A stretch of 64,000 nucleotides of DNA from Orbaceae bacterium ESL0727 (GTDB lineage: Bacteria; Pseudomonadota; Gammaproteobacteria; Enterobacterales; Orbaceae). The stretch is taken from the NCBI GenBank assembly GCA_029433345.1, contig JAQTHY010000001.1, positions 1 to 64,000 of the forward strand, read 5' to 3'. Below the pieces are notes generated by a model. The model was not told where the DNA came from and did not search any database. It was given only the letters and a program-made list of their open reading frames with translations. Below are positions 1 to 10,075 of the stretch, in pieces (position 1 is the stretch's first letter; the number at the start of each line of letters is the position of its first letter). The translations under genes were made by a program, and so were the position numbers.

Positions 1-1
1 A

Positions 2-820
2 AACCCCGAAACAACCCGACAACCTGATTTTAGCGCCGCGCCTACAGCAACGATTCCGCTTACCGATGAAGAATTATTGCATTATGATCGGCAAATTACA
101 TTGCGTGGTTTTGATATCGACAAACAAGAACGGCTTAAAAACAGTTCTGCGTTGATTATCGGTTTAGGTGGACTTGGCTGTAGTGCTTCACTCTATTTAG
201 CCTCGGCGGGCATCGGTAAATTAACCTTGGTTGATTTCGATACCGTATCGAAATCTAATCTAAATCGACAGATTTTGTATACGACGGCGTCGCTTAATCA
301 TTATAAAGTCGACGAAGCTAAACAGGCCTTAGCACGGATAAATCACACGTTACACATCAACACTCACCATCAACAACTTGACGATAATCGCTTATTTGCT
401 TTGATTCAACAGCATGATGTGGTGCTTGACTGTACCGATAATCTGATGACGCGAGAACAGATTAACCGTGGCTGCTTTGCCAGCAAAACGCCATTAATTT
501 CGGGCTCGGCGATTCGCATGGAAGGCTTATTATCGGTCTTCACTTATCAAGATAATGAACCGTGCTACCACTGTCTTAGCCAACTTTTTGGTCAAGATCA
601 ACTCTCGTGTGTCGAAGCCGGCGTCATGGCACCGTTAGTCGGAATGATCGGCTCAATGCAAGCCATCGAAGCAATCAAAGTTATCACCCATTATGGATCA
701 CCATTAAAACAGCGTTTATTAATGATTGATGCGATGAGCATGCAATTTAACGAGGTTAGCTTTACCCAGTTACCCCATTGTCCAATTTGCAGCGCGACCA
801 CTCAACATGCTACCCAATAA
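2..820 (+). CDS. moeB: Molybdopterin-synthase adenylyltransferase MoeB (5' end outside window)
   Basis: MoeB adenylates the C-terminal glycine of MoaD so that sulfur can be added for molybdopterin synthesis in the cytoplasm. The E1-like fold is clear: a nucleotide-binding GLGGLGC motif, the segment CTDN after the ATP site, two zinc Cys pairs (CYHC and CPIC) and the MoeB-typical stretch CVEAGVMAPL. The first usable start inside the window is a TTG at 77. However, the frame is open to the left edge, and the conserved lead-in LTDEELLHYDRQ begins upstream of 77, so the real start lies outside the window. The residues before it (rich in P, T, A) are about 20 or more beyond the usual N-terminus, which suggests an N-terminal extension or a fusion. 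The 3' end overlaps dusC by 14 bases. ThiF is a close paralogue; MoeB is preferred on motif match. Confidence 0.9.
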   Translation, partial: NPETTRQPDFSAAPTATIPLTDEELLHYDRQITLRGFDIDKQERLKNSSALIIGLGGLGCSASLYLASAGIGKLTLVDFDTVSKSNLNRQILYTTASLNHYKVDEAKQALARINHTLHINTHHQQLDDNRLFALIQQHDVVLDCTDNLMTREQINRGCFASKTPLISGSAIRMEGLLSVFTYQDNEPCYHCLSQLFGQDQLSCVEAGVMAPLVGMIGSMQAIEAIKVITHYGSPLKQRLLMIDAMSMQFNEVSFTQLPHCPICSATTQHATQ

Positions 821-1778
821 CCGTCAATCGGAAGGTCGCATCGTTTTAGCGCCGATGGAAGGCGTGCTCGATTACCATGTCCGGCAGATTTTAACCGAAA
901 TCAATCTATTTGATTATTGTGTCACCGAATTTGTACGGGTTACCCATCATCTGCTCACAAATCGGACATTTTATCGACTTTGCCCTGAACTGTATCATCA
1001 CGGCACCACTCTGACAGGCACCCCCGTGCGTGTGCAACTATTGGGGCAAGATCCGATCTTAATGGCAGAAAATGGGCAAAAAGCGATCGAATTGGGTTCA
1101 TATGGTATTGATGTCAATTGTGGCTGCCCAGCAAAAACAGTGGTTGGCAGTCAAGGTGGCGCCTATTTACTCAACTCGCCCGAACTCATCTATCAAATCG
1201 TGACCAAGATGCGCCAAGCTATCCATCAGGCGACCCCGTTGTCAGTAAAAATTCGTTTAGGTTTTGATGATAAATCACGTTGTATGGAAATCGCACAGGC
1301 GGTTGAGCAAGGGGGCGCCAGTGAGATTGTCATTCATGGTCGAACCAAAGCGGACGGTTATCGCGCAGATAAAATCGATTGGCCAACTATCGGGCAACTA
1401 AAAGCCAGTCTGACTATTCCCGTGATTGCCAATGGTGAAATTTTTTCGCCACAAGACGCAAAAAATTGCCGTATGCAGAGCTGTACTCCTGATATTATGC
1501 TTGGTCGCGGCATATTAACCTTACCCAATCTTGCCAATATGATCCGATTCAATCAACCCGCCATGTCTTGGCAACAGGTGATACAGATATTACACCGTTA
1601 TGCGATTACGCAAATAGATGAGGCAAAACCGTTCTATCATTCGGCACGTATTAAGCAGTGGTTGAGTTATCTCAAACAGCATTATCCACAAGCCAATGAT
1701 CTATTACAGGGCATTCGAACGCTCAAAGAACAGCAAGCGATGATTGATCATTTAACGTGCGCATTAGATCAGCGTTAA
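807..1778 (+). CDS. dusC: tRNA-dihydrouridine(16) synthase DusC
   Basis: FMN- and NADPH-dependent reductase that makes dihydrouridine at position 16 of tRNA. The TIM barrel starts with LAPMEGVLD. It has the catalytic-cysteine region DVNCGCPAKTV, the flavin-binding HGRTK and the barrel end IPVIANGEI followed by GRG. The C-terminal helical part contains ARIKQWLSYL, which matches DusC rather than DusA or DusB. Length (323 aa) is slightly above the E. coli enzyme because of a short N-terminal addition; a start nearer the conserved RIVLAPMEG cannot be excluded. The start codon lies inside the end of moeB, so the two are probably translationally coupled, although their functions are unrelated. Confidence 0.93.
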   Translation: MLPNNRQSEGRIVLAPMEGVLDYHVRQILTEINLFDYCVTEFVRVTHHLLTNRTFYRLCPELYHHGTTLTGTPVRVQLLGQDPILMAENGQKAIELGSYGIDVNCGCPAKTVVGSQGGAYLLNSPELIYQIVTKMRQAIHQATPLSVKIRLGFDDKSRCMEIAQAVEQGGASEIVIHGRTKADGYRADKIDWPTIGQLKASLTIPVIANGEIFSPQDAKNCRMQSCTPDIMLGRGILTLPNLANMIRFNQPAMSWQQVIQILHRYAITQIDEAKPFYHSARIKQWLSYLKQHYPQANDLLQGIRTLKEQQAMIDHLTCALDQR

Positions 1779-1852
1779 AAATGTGAAAAATGGTCATCCG
1801 AAATGGCAACCGCATTGATAACGCCTCACCCTCGCCCACTTTTATCTCGTTT

Positions 1853-2830
1853 TTACCTGCAAAAATAAGGGGTATATCCTGCCGCGCGGTAAAAATAGCG
1901 ACTCACGACAGCACGCACAATCAGCGCAGAGAGCGCTATCTGTAAGCCTTCGTTCAATACAATACTTAATAAGGTATACAGGGGTTCTAATAGCGCCATC
2001 ACCAATAATAGCTGAATAACAAAAAAGAGCGCATTGAGCATAAAAATAAGCACATTGGCCATCACGGCACTTTTGATAATTCGATCTAATTGCAAGGTGA
2101 CAAAAGGTTGGGTAAAACGTCTTTTCACCGCGACAATAATCACCACTACCCAACCAAGCATGAGATAAGGGAAAACCATCGTGCTATCATGCCACAACAG
2201 GGTCACACAATAATCATAACGCCAATAATCAAACAACAGACTGTAACAACTGGTGGCAATAAAAAAGAACCAGACTAAAAACAGTACACAATGAATCTTA
2301 CCACTATTTAGATGTGTTAAAGGAAACCCTTGCTCACTTTTAGTAAACAGTTTGTTGGTCGTATTGATGAAAAAATAGGTTAATAGCCCACTTAGCAAAT
2401 AAAATAACAGATTAGCTATCTCTATCGAAAACCAAACCGTACCACGCGTTGAACTATAATGGCCTAAAATATCGCTTTGCGTGAACACGATAAAGACAAA
2501 TTTACTCACCACATAATGTAGACCTAATAAGAGAAAAATATTAATCAATAACAGACCACTATTTTTTTTGGTCACTTGCGCAATATGATTATTTTGTAAG
2601 GTAATGGCGGTAATCCCAAACAGCAATAAACATTCTGGGAGCAGATCATAAATTTGCTCATAAAAAAAGATCAGCAGATATCGCCATAAATTGGCATACG
2701 TTTCGGCAGCAACAACCATTTCAATGACGGTATCCAAAAGGCGTAGCACGCTATCACAACCAAAATAGAGCATCACAAAAATAAGCGGTAACTTAAAAAA
2801 AGACAATTGAGCCATCTGGCCACTAAGCAT
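1853..2830 (-). CDS. Unknown multi-pass inner-membrane protein
   Basis: I do not recognise this 325-residue protein. It contains roughly eight hydrophobic stretches (for example near residues 10-30, 50-75, 90-115, 130-155, 180-200, 215-235, 255-285 and 290-310) separated by short polar loops, so it is an integral membrane protein. No catalytic or transporter signature was seen. Aromatic and Cys residues are frequent in the loops. It lies downstream of murJ on the same strand, about 107 bases after the murJ stop, so cotranscription is possible, and it converges with dusC. A role in envelope biology is only a guess from the neighbour. Confidence 0.7.
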   Translation of the reverse strand: MLSGQMAQLSFFKLPLIFVMLYFGCDSVLRLLDTVIEMVVAAETYANLWRYLLIFFYEQIYDLLPECLLLFGITAITLQNNHIAQVTKKNSGLLLINIFLLLGLHYVVSKFVFIVFTQSDILGHYSSTRGTVWFSIEIANLLFYLLSGLLTYFFINTTNKLFTKSEQGFPLTHLNSGKIHCVLFLVWFFFIATSCYSLLFDYWRYDYCVTLLWHDSTMVFPYLMLGWVVVIIVAVKRRFTQPFVTLQLDRIIKSAVMANVLIFMLNALFFVIQLLLVMALLEPLYTLLSIVLNEGLQIALSALIVRAVVSRYFYRAAGYTPYFCR

Positions 2831-2937
2831 GATATTTCCCTTCCATGATACGGCGATACATTTTATCCCACTATTTTTATGAGTACTGTGTTTATCGGTA
2901 CTGTTTTATAGTTAAGCAGATCATACAAATTCTCTGT

Positions 2938-4476
2938 TTAATCGATCCGTTTCACAAACTGTTTAATCTTAACGCCCATGGTAATCAGCGCCGCAAAATA
3001 GGCGACAATCCCCACTATAACTAGGAGGAGAAGGCGCATAACGCGCGACCACATACTGCCAGTTGACCAATCAGACAGCAGCTCGGCGCCAAACCATAAT
3101 ATCACCGCCATAATCACTACCGCGATAATCACCCGACTAAGAAACGCACGCCACCCCGCTTGTGGTTGATACAGCTGTTTTCTACGTAATTGCCAAAACA
3201 GCAAACCCGCATTAAAGCAAGCAGCCAGTCCAATTGAGAGTGACAACCCAGCATGTTTTAACGGACCAATAAAAGCCAGATTCATCAGCTGAGTTAAAAT
3301 TAAGGTCATAATGGCAATTTTCACCGGTGTTTTGATATCTTGACGTGAATAAAAAGCCGGCGCTAAAACTTTAATTAAAATTAAACCAAGCAGACCAATA
3401 GAGTAAGCCACTAACGCACGTTGTGTCATTAACGTATCATTAGCCGTGAACTGCCCATATTCAAACAGCGTCGAAATAAGCGGTTTTGCAATCACACCTA
3501 ACGCAACGGTACTAGGTAACGCCAAGATAAAACAGAGTCGCAGTCCCCAATCCAATAGTTCGCTATATTGTTGATGATTTTTATTGGCAAAACTTTTGGC
3601 TAACGATGGCAATAAAATAGTACCTAAAGCGACCCCTAATACACCGGCTGGGAACTCCATTAAGCGATCGGCATAATACATCCAAGATACTGAACCTGAA
3701 ATAAGAAATGAGGCAAAAATAGTGTTAATGATCAGCGAAATTTGACCAACCGATACCCCTAAAATCGCCGGTAACATCTGTTTTAAGACGCGCCATACCC
3801 CACTATCTTTTAAGTTAAGCCGCGGTAAGACTAACATGCCGATCTTTTTAAGAGATGGCAGTTGATAAAGTAACTGTAACATTCCCCCCACTACCACAGA
3901 TACAGCTAACGCAAGGACAGGGGGATGAAAGTACGGCGTCGCAAACAGAGTAAAACCAATCATACTCACATTAAGCAAGGTCGGCACAAAGGCGGGAACC
4001 GAAAAACGATTCCACGTATTTAGAATTGCGCCGGCTAGCGATGCCAGTGAAATCAGGAAAATATAGGGAAAGGTAATACGTAACAAATCAGTTGTCAGCG
4101 CGAATTTTTCGGACGATTCTTGCATAAATCCGGGTGCCGTAATCATAATCACGATCGGCGCAGCAATCACACCAATCAAGGTAACGATAGCCAACACCAA
4201 CGTTAATAATCCCGATACATAGGCTACAAACGTACGTGTCGCTTCTTCCCCTTGCTGTGCTTTATATTCAGCTAAAATCGGCACAAACGCTTGCGAAAAA
4301 GCGCCTTCAGCAAAAATACGGCGTAATAAATTGGGTAATTTAAACGCGACAAAAAAAGCATCGGTCGCCATACCGGCGCCAAAAAAACGGGCAATAATCG
4401 CATCGCGGACAAAACCAAGTACGCGCGACACCATTGTCATAGAACTCACCGTGGCTAAAGATTTTAAAAGGTTCAT
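2938..4476 (-). CDS. murJ: Lipid II flippase MurJ
   Basis: MurJ (MviN) flips the peptidoglycan precursor lipid II across the inner membrane. The protein has 512 residues, the usual length, and an all-helical hydrophobic pattern compatible with 14 membrane segments. Family landmarks include the N-terminal sequence with [16 protein letters not shown], the segment [20 protein letters not shown] with functionally important arginines, and [13 protein letters not shown] in the middle. The start ATG at 4476 gives the canonical N-terminus [12 protein letters not shown]. It is followed by the unknown membrane gene on the same strand. The gap upstream is unusually long and AT-rich. Confidence 0.97.
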   Translation of the reverse strand: MNLLKSLATVSSMTMVSRVLGFVRDAIIARFFGAGMATDAFFVAFKLPNLLRRIFAEGAFSQAFVPILAEYKAQQGEEATRTFVAYVSGLLTLVLAIVTLIGVIAAPIVIMITAPGFMQESSEKFALTTDLLRITFPYIFLISLASLAGAILNTWNRFSVPAFVPTLLNVSMIGFTLFATPYFHPPVLALAVSVVVGGMLQLLYQLPSLKKIGMLVLPRLNLKDSGVWRVLKQMLPAILGVSVGQISLIINTIFASFLISGSVSWMYYADRLMEFPAGVLGVALGTILLPSLAKSFANKNHQQYSELLDWGLRLCFILALPSTVALGVIAKPLISTLFEYGQFTANDTLMTQRALVAYSIGLLGLILIKVLAPAFYSRQDIKTPVKIAIMTLILTQLMNLAFIGPLKHAGLSLSIGLAACFNAGLLFWQLRRKQLYQPQAGWRAFLSRVIIAVVIMAVILWFGAELLSDWSTGSMWSRVMRLLLLVIVGIVAYFAALITMGVKIKQFVKRID

Positions 4477-4689
4477 ACGGTTTGCATAGAGTGATAAATC
4501 GCTATAGTCTACAAACTATTCACCGAAATAACCATTATTTTTAGTGGTTTTTGTCTGATTATCGGTTACCTCAACGCATAACTTTTACCTGTACCATTAC
4601 CTATTATTAACCGAATCCTGCCACTGAGTATCAATAAGATGCTGTGTGATAAATACTATTATTTTTATGATTACCACGATGTTTCAGCG

Positions 4690-4715
4690 CACTATTTCAG
4701 AACACTATTTCAGAA
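4690..4715. repeat. 13-bp tandem duplication
   Basis: Two perfect adjacent copies of CACTATTTCAGAA, preceded by a related GTTTCAGCG. The copies share the TTTCAGA core with the dispersed element that starts 30 bases downstream. Confidence 0.9.
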
Positions 4716-4744
4716 CAATCTTTTAACGTAATGTTTTAAAGTTA

Positions 4745-4773
4745 AGTTTCAGAGTTACCCTACGTTTATGTAT
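4745..4773 (+). repeat. Dispersed GTTTCAGA element, copy A
   Basis: A 29-bp sequence beginning AGTTTCAGAGTTACCCTACG and ending TTTATGTAT. It is identical to the copy at 58755-58783 except for one base. Related, more diverged copies occur at 16590-16617, 47650-47675 and in each unit of the 23 kb tandem repeat. Confidence 0.85.
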
Positions 4774-5262
4774 CATTTTCATAAAAAAATTTATAAAATA
4801 TCCCTCATCCCAACATAGTTGTTTTGTTGTTTAATCATGATAAAGCTAAAATAGCTAACCATTTTAGTCGGTTATTTTATTGGAAGCGCTCTTTTTTTTA
4901 ATAAAAAGATCTGCTATCTTTCTTGATCTATTGGTTGTTTTGATTACTATCACTGCCATGTCAGTTTGAATATTGTATTAGTCTGGATAAGCAAAATTCA
5001 AACCGACTAAATAGGCTATATTTACAGGTAGACAATCAAAAAATATGCAACCATAAATAGTCGCAGTACATAAAATAGGTATAATATTGCGATACACCAT
5101 GATGTCAAAAATAAGATGTCGCAGATAAAATCAAATGGTTTGCAAATTTAATTTTATCGCCTAGTGTATTAACCTAAAATATAAGTATATAATTTCGCGC
5201 TAATGTTGCTTAGCCGCTTCTAAAATTGCAACTCAAAAATAAGTTTGTGGAATTTTGAATAT

Positions 5263-5931
5263 ATGAAAATACGTAATATTTTTACATTGGTTGTTGTATC
5301 GATGTTTATCATTAGCTGTGCTAAAAAACCCGTGCCAGTAGACGCGCCCGTCGAAGAGGTAAAAGTAGTCGAAGTTGATGATCTTACCCTATTAAAACAG
5401 CAAACTGAACTGAATAATCCGTTTGTTGTAGAAGCAAAAAATCAACTGTCCCGTTTTGTGGGAGATAAGAATTTTGATAACTATATTACTCAGCGCAATA
5501 TTTTAAAATGCCACGGTAATACCAAACAATCCGAATGCGTATTGAATTTTTACTTGACTGAATATTATCGACTAAAAATGGATAGCCAAGCTAAAAAAAC
5601 AGTCATCGAAGTGCAAGAAGCGCAAAAAGTATCCACTAAGCTTGATAACTCAGAAGAAAATACCCAACATTACTGTGAACTTTCCACAAACTTAGTCAAT
5701 CTTCTTTACACCAAACCGACATCACAATCTGTCGCCTACTATCAACAGCAGCTTAAATTAGATAATAGTCAACTGGTATCATTAATCCAAGAGATCAAGA
5801 AAGATAGCTATTCTCACTTTCTCATCAGTGAAAACGCGACAGTTGCTGACGAAATGAAAACCGATTATTTAAACAAATGTTTGATCGAACCAAAAGCAAA
5901 CATCATTAACTACACAACTATTTTTAGATAA
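5263..5931 (+). CDS. Small unknown lipoprotein upstream of opgGH
   Basis: Predicted outer- or inner-membrane lipoprotein of about 222 residues, family not recognised. Taking the ATG at 5263 rather than the TTG at 5245 gives MKIRNIFTLVV, a basic then hydrophobic signal sequence, ending in the lipobox FIISC with lipidation at the Cys, followed by KKP. The mature part begins with a Pro/Val/Glu-rich linker. It then has a soluble helical region with four further Cys (in the segments ILKCHG, SECVL, HYCEL and NKCLI) that could form two disulfides. The gene stops only 19 bases before the opgG start, so cotranscription with opgG is likely. A role with periplasmic glucan synthesis is inferred from position only. 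Confidence 0.75.
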   Translation: MKIRNIFTLVVVSMFIISCAKKPVPVDAPVEEVKVVEVDDLTLLKQQTELNNPFVVEAKNQLSRFVGDKNFDNYITQRNILKCHGNTKQSECVLNFYLTEYYRLKMDSQAKKTVIEVQEAQKVSTKLDNSEENTQHYCELSTNLVNLLYTKPTSQSVAYYQQQLKLDNSQLVSLIQEIKKDSYSHFLISENATVADEMKTDYLNKCLIEPKANIINYTTIFR

Positions 5932-5950
5932 TGTCAATGCGAGTCAATCT

Positions 5951-7543
5951 ATGTACAATTTATTACCATTCAATCGATTAAATAAAAAAACAAACAGTCG
6001 ATTATCAAATTGCCAATTGGTCAGCCGCCAATTGCTTTGTTTGCTTTCTTTATCTTGTATCAGCTTTTCCTCATGGGCATTTTCATTTAATGATGTGGTG
6101 GGTAAAGCGGAAACATTATCTAAACAAGGTTATGTCAAACCAACCCGTAATATTCCAAATGAATTAGCTTCACTGCAATTTGCTGATTACCAGAAAATTC
6201 ATTTTAATCATCAAAAAGCGTATTGGGGAGATCGAAAAAGTCTTTTTAAATTAGAATTTTATCATCAAGGCATGTATTTCGACTCACCGGTCAAAATTAA
6301 TGAGATCGTGAATAATCAAGCCAATGAGATCAAGTACAATCCGGCTTATTTTGACTTAAGTGGTGCTAATTTAGATAAACTTGCCACCAATCAATTAGGT
6401 TTTGCCGGCTTTAAAGTCCATTACCCTATCAATTCGAAAAACAAAACCGATGACGAAATTTTTACCGCCCTTGGGGGAAGCTATTTCCGTGTTGTCGGTA
6501 AAGGGCAAATTTATGGCTTATCTGCCCGAGGATTAGCAATTGATACCGGTGAAATGTCAGGGGAAGAGTTCCCACGATTTAAAGAGTTCTGGATTGAACG
6601 TCCTGAACCAAATCAACGCCATTTAATCATCTATGCTTTACTTGATTCACCCAAAGTCGCTGGCGCATATAAATTTACGTTAGTACCTAGTGTTGATACA
6701 ACTGTAACAGTGGAAGCAAAAGTATTTTTCCGTGAAGCAGTGAAAAAGCTAGGTGTGGCACCTTTAACAAGTATGTTCTTATTTGGCCCAAATCAACCGT
6801 CACCACTGCTCAACTATCGACCGGCTATTCATGATTCAAATGGTTTATCTATATTGGCAGGTAATGGTGAATGGATTTGGCGACCACTTAATAATCCAAA
6901 ACGTCTTTCTTTCTCATCTTACACATTAGAGAATCCGAAAGGTTTTGGCTTAATTCAACGTGATAAAGGATTCAGTGACTACCTTGATCTTGATGATCAT
7001 TATGAAAAACGCCCAAGCACATGGACCGAAATTCTAGGCAATTGGGATAAAGGTCGTGTTGAATTGGTGGAAATTCCAACAGCCGATGAAACCAATGATA
7101 ATATCGTCACCTTCTGGGTACCAGAAAAACAGTATAAAGCTGGCGATCAATTAAGTGTAAAATATCGTCTACACTATACTCTGAATGAACAAGAACGTTA
7201 TCCTGAAGGTATTGCTAAAGCAACCAGTACACGACTCTCTTTAGGCGATATTAAGCAAGCTAACTTGATTCGTAAACTTGATGGATCAAACGCTTACGTG
7301 ATTGACTTTACCGGTGGTAATTTATCACCTAATGTGCCGATTAAAGTGATTTCCAGTATTAACAACGGTTCAATTGTCAGTACCGATACCCAATACAATA
7401 CCGTGAATAAAGGATGGCGGGTTGTCATGCGCTTTAATGTTGAAGATAGTAAAAAAGCGACCGATATGCGTGTACAATTAGCATCTGAAAAGACAGGTGA
7501 AGTATTGACTGAAACTTGGAGTGGTCAATATCCAGGACAGTAA
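5951..7543 (+). CDS. opgG: Periplasmic glucan biosynthesis protein OpgG (MdoG)
   Basis: Periplasmic protein needed with OpgH for osmoregulated periplasmic glucans, thought to act on branching or release of the beta-1,2-glucan backbone. There is a long N-terminal signal (hydrophobic core LLCLLSLSCISF, cleavage likely after SSWAF). The mature domain then begins with FNDVVGKAETLSKQ, typical of the family. Further matches are GSYFRVVGKGQIYGLSARGLAIDTG, FGPNQPSPLLNYRP and DSNGLSI, and the C-terminal domain contains DGSNAYVIDFTGG. Length 530 aa is close to E. coli OpgG (511). It lies between the small lipoprotein gene and opgH, with a possible attenuating hairpin before opgH. Confidence 0.96.
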   Translation: MYNLLPFNRLNKKTNSRLSNCQLVSRQLLCLLSLSCISFSSWAFSFNDVVGKAETLSKQGYVKPTRNIPNELASLQFADYQKIHFNHQKAYWGDRKSLFKLEFYHQGMYFDSPVKINEIVNNQANEIKYNPAYFDLSGANLDKLATNQLGFAGFKVHYPINSKNKTDDEIFTALGGSYFRVVGKGQIYGLSARGLAIDTGEMSGEEFPRFKEFWIERPEPNQRHLIIYALLDSPKVAGAYKFTLVPSVDTTVTVEAKVFFREAVKKLGVAPLTSMFLFGPNQPSPLLNYRPAIHDSNGLSILAGNGEWIWRPLNNPKRLSFSSYTLENPKGFGLIQRDKGFSDYLDLDDHYEKRPSTWTEILGNWDKGRVELVEIPTADETNDNIVTFWVPEKQYKAGDQLSVKYRLHYTLNEQERYPEGIAKATSTRLSLGDIKQANLIRKLDGSNAYVIDFTGGNLSPNVPIKVISSINNGSIVSTDTQYNTVNKGWRVVMRFNVEDSKKATDMRVQLASEKTGEVLTETWSGQYPGQ

Positions 7544-7612
7544 AATAGATATCGAATTAAATCGATATTAACGTGAGTATCAGCGTCATGACCCTGCACT
7601 CTCTCAATCCGA

Positions 7613-7646
7613 TCCGCTGGCAACTGTCAGCGGAATAATTTTTTTA
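7613..7646 (+). terminator. Hairpin plus T-run between opgG and opgH
   Basis: Arms TCCGCTG (7613-7619) and CAGCGGA (7628-7634) form a 7-bp perfect stem with an 8-base loop, followed by ATAATTTTTTTAG. This fits an intrinsic terminator or partial attenuator inside the opg operon, which would lower opgH relative to opgG. Confidence 0.65.
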
Positions 7647-7680
7647 GAGTTACTTAATTAGTAGATACTTAGTCGATAAT

Positions 7681-10047
7681 ATGAAAAAAGATTACTTTAC
7701 TCATTTACCTGCTGATGCGAAAAATCAGTATCAACAGCCAGACACCACATCAACTCAGCCAGGTTATTTAGCTTTTTTGAAATATCGATTAAGCCAAATT
7801 GGCCATATTGTCTCCTTTAATGATAAAAGACAACAACAACCTAGTTATCCCAAAGTTGATCGCGTTGCCGTCCAACCGCAAATTTGGAATCAACGTTATG
7901 TTGCTAAATCAAAATTAAAGTTTAGTCTGCTGGCACTGATTCGTCGCCTGACTATGGTTCTACTTATTGCGGTACAGACTTTTTTCGGTACTTCATATTT
8001 AGCCACACTATTACCTTACCAAAGTTGGCAACAGATCAACTTTACGGCAGCGTGGAATCTCAATCCAGAGTTAGCCATTATTAGTATTATTCCTTACATC
8101 ATACAGGCAATTATCATTGCATTATTTGCAATTTTATTCTGTTGGATCTCGATCGGCTTTTGGACCAGCATTATGGGATTGATCTTAACGGTTATGGGCA
8201 AAGATCGTTACACCATTCCTATTCCACAAGATCCGGCCGCGCATATTGATGGGGCACACCGCACGGCTTTAGTGATGCCAATTTGTAATGAAGATGTCGC
8301 CCGTGTTTTTGCAGGCTTACGCGCCACTTACCAATCCTTGGTTGAGACCGGCCATGCCCAATGTTGTGATTTTTATATTTTAAGTGATACCAATGATCCC
8401 GACTTATATGTCAATGAACTCAAAGCGTGGGCCGATTTTAATGCCGAAAAAGAACACAATGGTTGTAATATCTTCTATCGTCACCGTAAGCGCCGTGTAA
8501 AACGAAAAAGTGGTAATATTGATGATTTTTGCCGACGTTGGGGTAATCAATATGAATATATGATGATTCTTGATGCCGACAGTATTATGACCGGTGACTG
8601 TATTTTAAAGATGATCGCTATGATGGAGATGACACCGACAGCCGGTATTTTACAATCACCGCCAAAATCAGTCCGCATGACCACACTTTATGGACGTATT
8701 CAGCAATTTGCGAATCAGATCTACAGTGATATCTTCTGTTCCGGTACCCATTTTTGGCAATTAGACGCTGCCCAATATTGGGGACATAATGCGATGATTC
8801 GCCTTAAACCGTTTATTGAACACTGCTTGCTATCGCCATTATATAAACGTAAAAATCCGATCCATATTCTTTCTCACGATTTAGTCGAAGCGACCTTAAT
8901 GCGCCGTGCAGGTTATGGCGTTTGGATCGCTTATAATATGAACGGTAGTTATGAAGAACTACCCGGTAATATGATCGAAGATTTAAAACGTGATAACCGT
9001 TGGTGTATGGGGAATTTACTCAATCTACATCTTATTTTTAAAAGCGGCATTACCTTAACCCATAGAGTGATGTTTATTACCAGTGGTATGGCTTATATAT
9101 CATCATTGTTATGGTTGATCTTCTTGATTTTCTCAACACTGTTACTGTTAGTGTTTAATGTATCTGAACCACAATATTTTTTACGGCCTAACCAGTTTTA
9201 TCCTGTTTGGCCAAGGTGGAACGAACATCTGGCCATGCAGTTATTGTCAACCACATTAGTGCTGTTATTTGCGCCAAAAGTCTTTAGTTATGCTATTATC
9301 TTGGCCCGAACTGGTGCGAAAGATGTCGGTGGCGTGTTTAAGCTAACACTCTCCATCCTCATTGAGATGATTTGGTCAATGATCTTAGCCCCTATTCGCA
9401 TGATATTTCACAGTAAATTTGTGATTAAAGTTTGGCTAGGCAGTAAAATTCAATGGAAATCACCTTCTCGAAGTGATGACGCACTCACTTGGGGGGAATC
9501 ATTCTATTTTTGCTGGACATTATCATTACTCGGTATTTTGTGGCTAGTGGTGATTATTTGGATGAATCCACAATTTACCTATTGGTATATCGCAATCTTA
9601 GTGCCGTTAACTATTTCGCCTTTGGTTATCCGAGTATCAGGGCTAACCAGTTTAGGTATGGCGGCCAAGAAAAAAGGACTATTTTTAACACCTGAAGAGA
9701 CTCATCCGGCTAAAGCCGTAGTGGCAACAGGCGAATATTTAACTCAAACCGAAGCTGCGATTGTCGAACATGGTTTTGTGATGGCATTAGTTGATCCTGT
9801 TTATAATGCATTAACCTGCGCGCTATCGACATCAAGGCATCAGATCAATGATATTAATCAACAAAAACGTTTATCATTGCTCGAACAATATAGCCATAGT
9901 GATTTACTTAAATTAAGTAAAGCACAACAACTTGCTATTCTTGAAGATCCGTTCATCTTATCAAGTTTGCATACCCACATTTGGCAACAACAGGAGCAAT
10001 ATGACAACCTGTTCTCACTTTGGGAACAGGAAACAAAAACAAAATAA
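7681..10047 (+). CDS. opgH: Glucan glucosyltransferase OpgH (MdoH)
   Basis: Inner-membrane family 2 glycosyltransferase that polymerises glucose from UDP-glucose into the backbone of periplasmic glucans. Two N-terminal membrane segments (about residues 85-110 and 135-170) precede the cytoplasmic GT domain. That domain has MPICNEDVARVFAGL, the metal-binding DADSIMTG, the acceptor motif with SHDLVEA and the processivity motif RDNRWCMGN, matching the family RxxRWCxGN. Several C-terminal membrane helices follow, with EPQYFLRPNQ and WGESF. At 788 aa it is somewhat shorter than E. coli OpgH (847), mostly at the ends. It lies 137 bases after opgG and 28 bases before epmA. Confidence 0.96.
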   Translation: MKKDYFTHLPADAKNQYQQPDTTSTQPGYLAFLKYRLSQIGHIVSFNDKRQQQPSYPKVDRVAVQPQIWNQRYVAKSKLKFSLLALIRRLTMVLLIAVQTFFGTSYLATLLPYQSWQQINFTAAWNLNPELAIISIIPYIIQAIIIALFAILFCWISIGFWTSIMGLILTVMGKDRYTIPIPQDPAAHIDGAHRTALVMPICNEDVARVFAGLRATYQSLVETGHAQCCDFYILSDTNDPDLYVNELKAWADFNAEKEHNGCNIFYRHRKRRVKRKSGNIDDFCRRWGNQYEYMMILDADSIMTGDCILKMIAMMEMTPTAGILQSPPKSVRMTTLYGRIQQFANQIYSDIFCSGTHFWQLDAAQYWGHNAMIRLKPFIEHCLLSPLYKRKNPIHILSHDLVEATLMRRAGYGVWIAYNMNGSYEELPGNMIEDLKRDNRWCMGNLLNLHLIFKSGITLTHRVMFITSGMAYISSLLWLIFLIFSTLLLLVFNVSEPQYFLRPNQFYPVWPRWNEHLAMQLLSTTLVLLFAPKVFSYAIILARTGAKDVGGVFKLTLSILIEMIWSMILAPIRMIFHSKFVIKVWLGSKIQWKSPSRSDDALTWGESFYFCWTLSLLGILWLVVIIWMNPQFTYWYIAILVPLTISPLVIRVSGLTSLGMAAKKKGLFLTPEETHPAKAVVATGEYLTQTEAAIVEHGFVMALVDPVYNALTCALSTSRHQINDINQQKRLSLLEQYSHSDLLKLSKAQQLAILEDPFILSSLHTHIWQQQEQYDNLFSLWEQETKTK

Positions 10048-10075
10048 AAATAAGAGATAAAAAATAGGTAAAAAT

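Larger units (their letters stand above)
4477..5262. other. Long AT-rich intergenic region with repeats
   Basis: This 0.79 kb gap separates divergent murJ and the lipoprotein gene. No convincing ORF or RNA gene was found. It holds a 13-bp tandem duplication (4690-4715) and one copy of the dispersed GTTTCAGA element (4745-4773). A weak hairpin with TAACC/GGTTA arms near 4857-4876 is followed by T-rich sequence. A possible -10 TATAAT lies at about 5188-5193, but no convincing -35 was seen. Promoters for both flanking genes must lie here. Confidence 0.6.

Noticed and set aside
1842-2153. 103-codon minus-strand ORF
   Set aside because: It lies within the unknown membrane-protein gene in another frame, has no start signal and no family resemblance.
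4745-4773. IS element end
   Set aside because: No transposase, target duplication or inverted partner was found near any copy, so it is listed only as a dispersed repeat.
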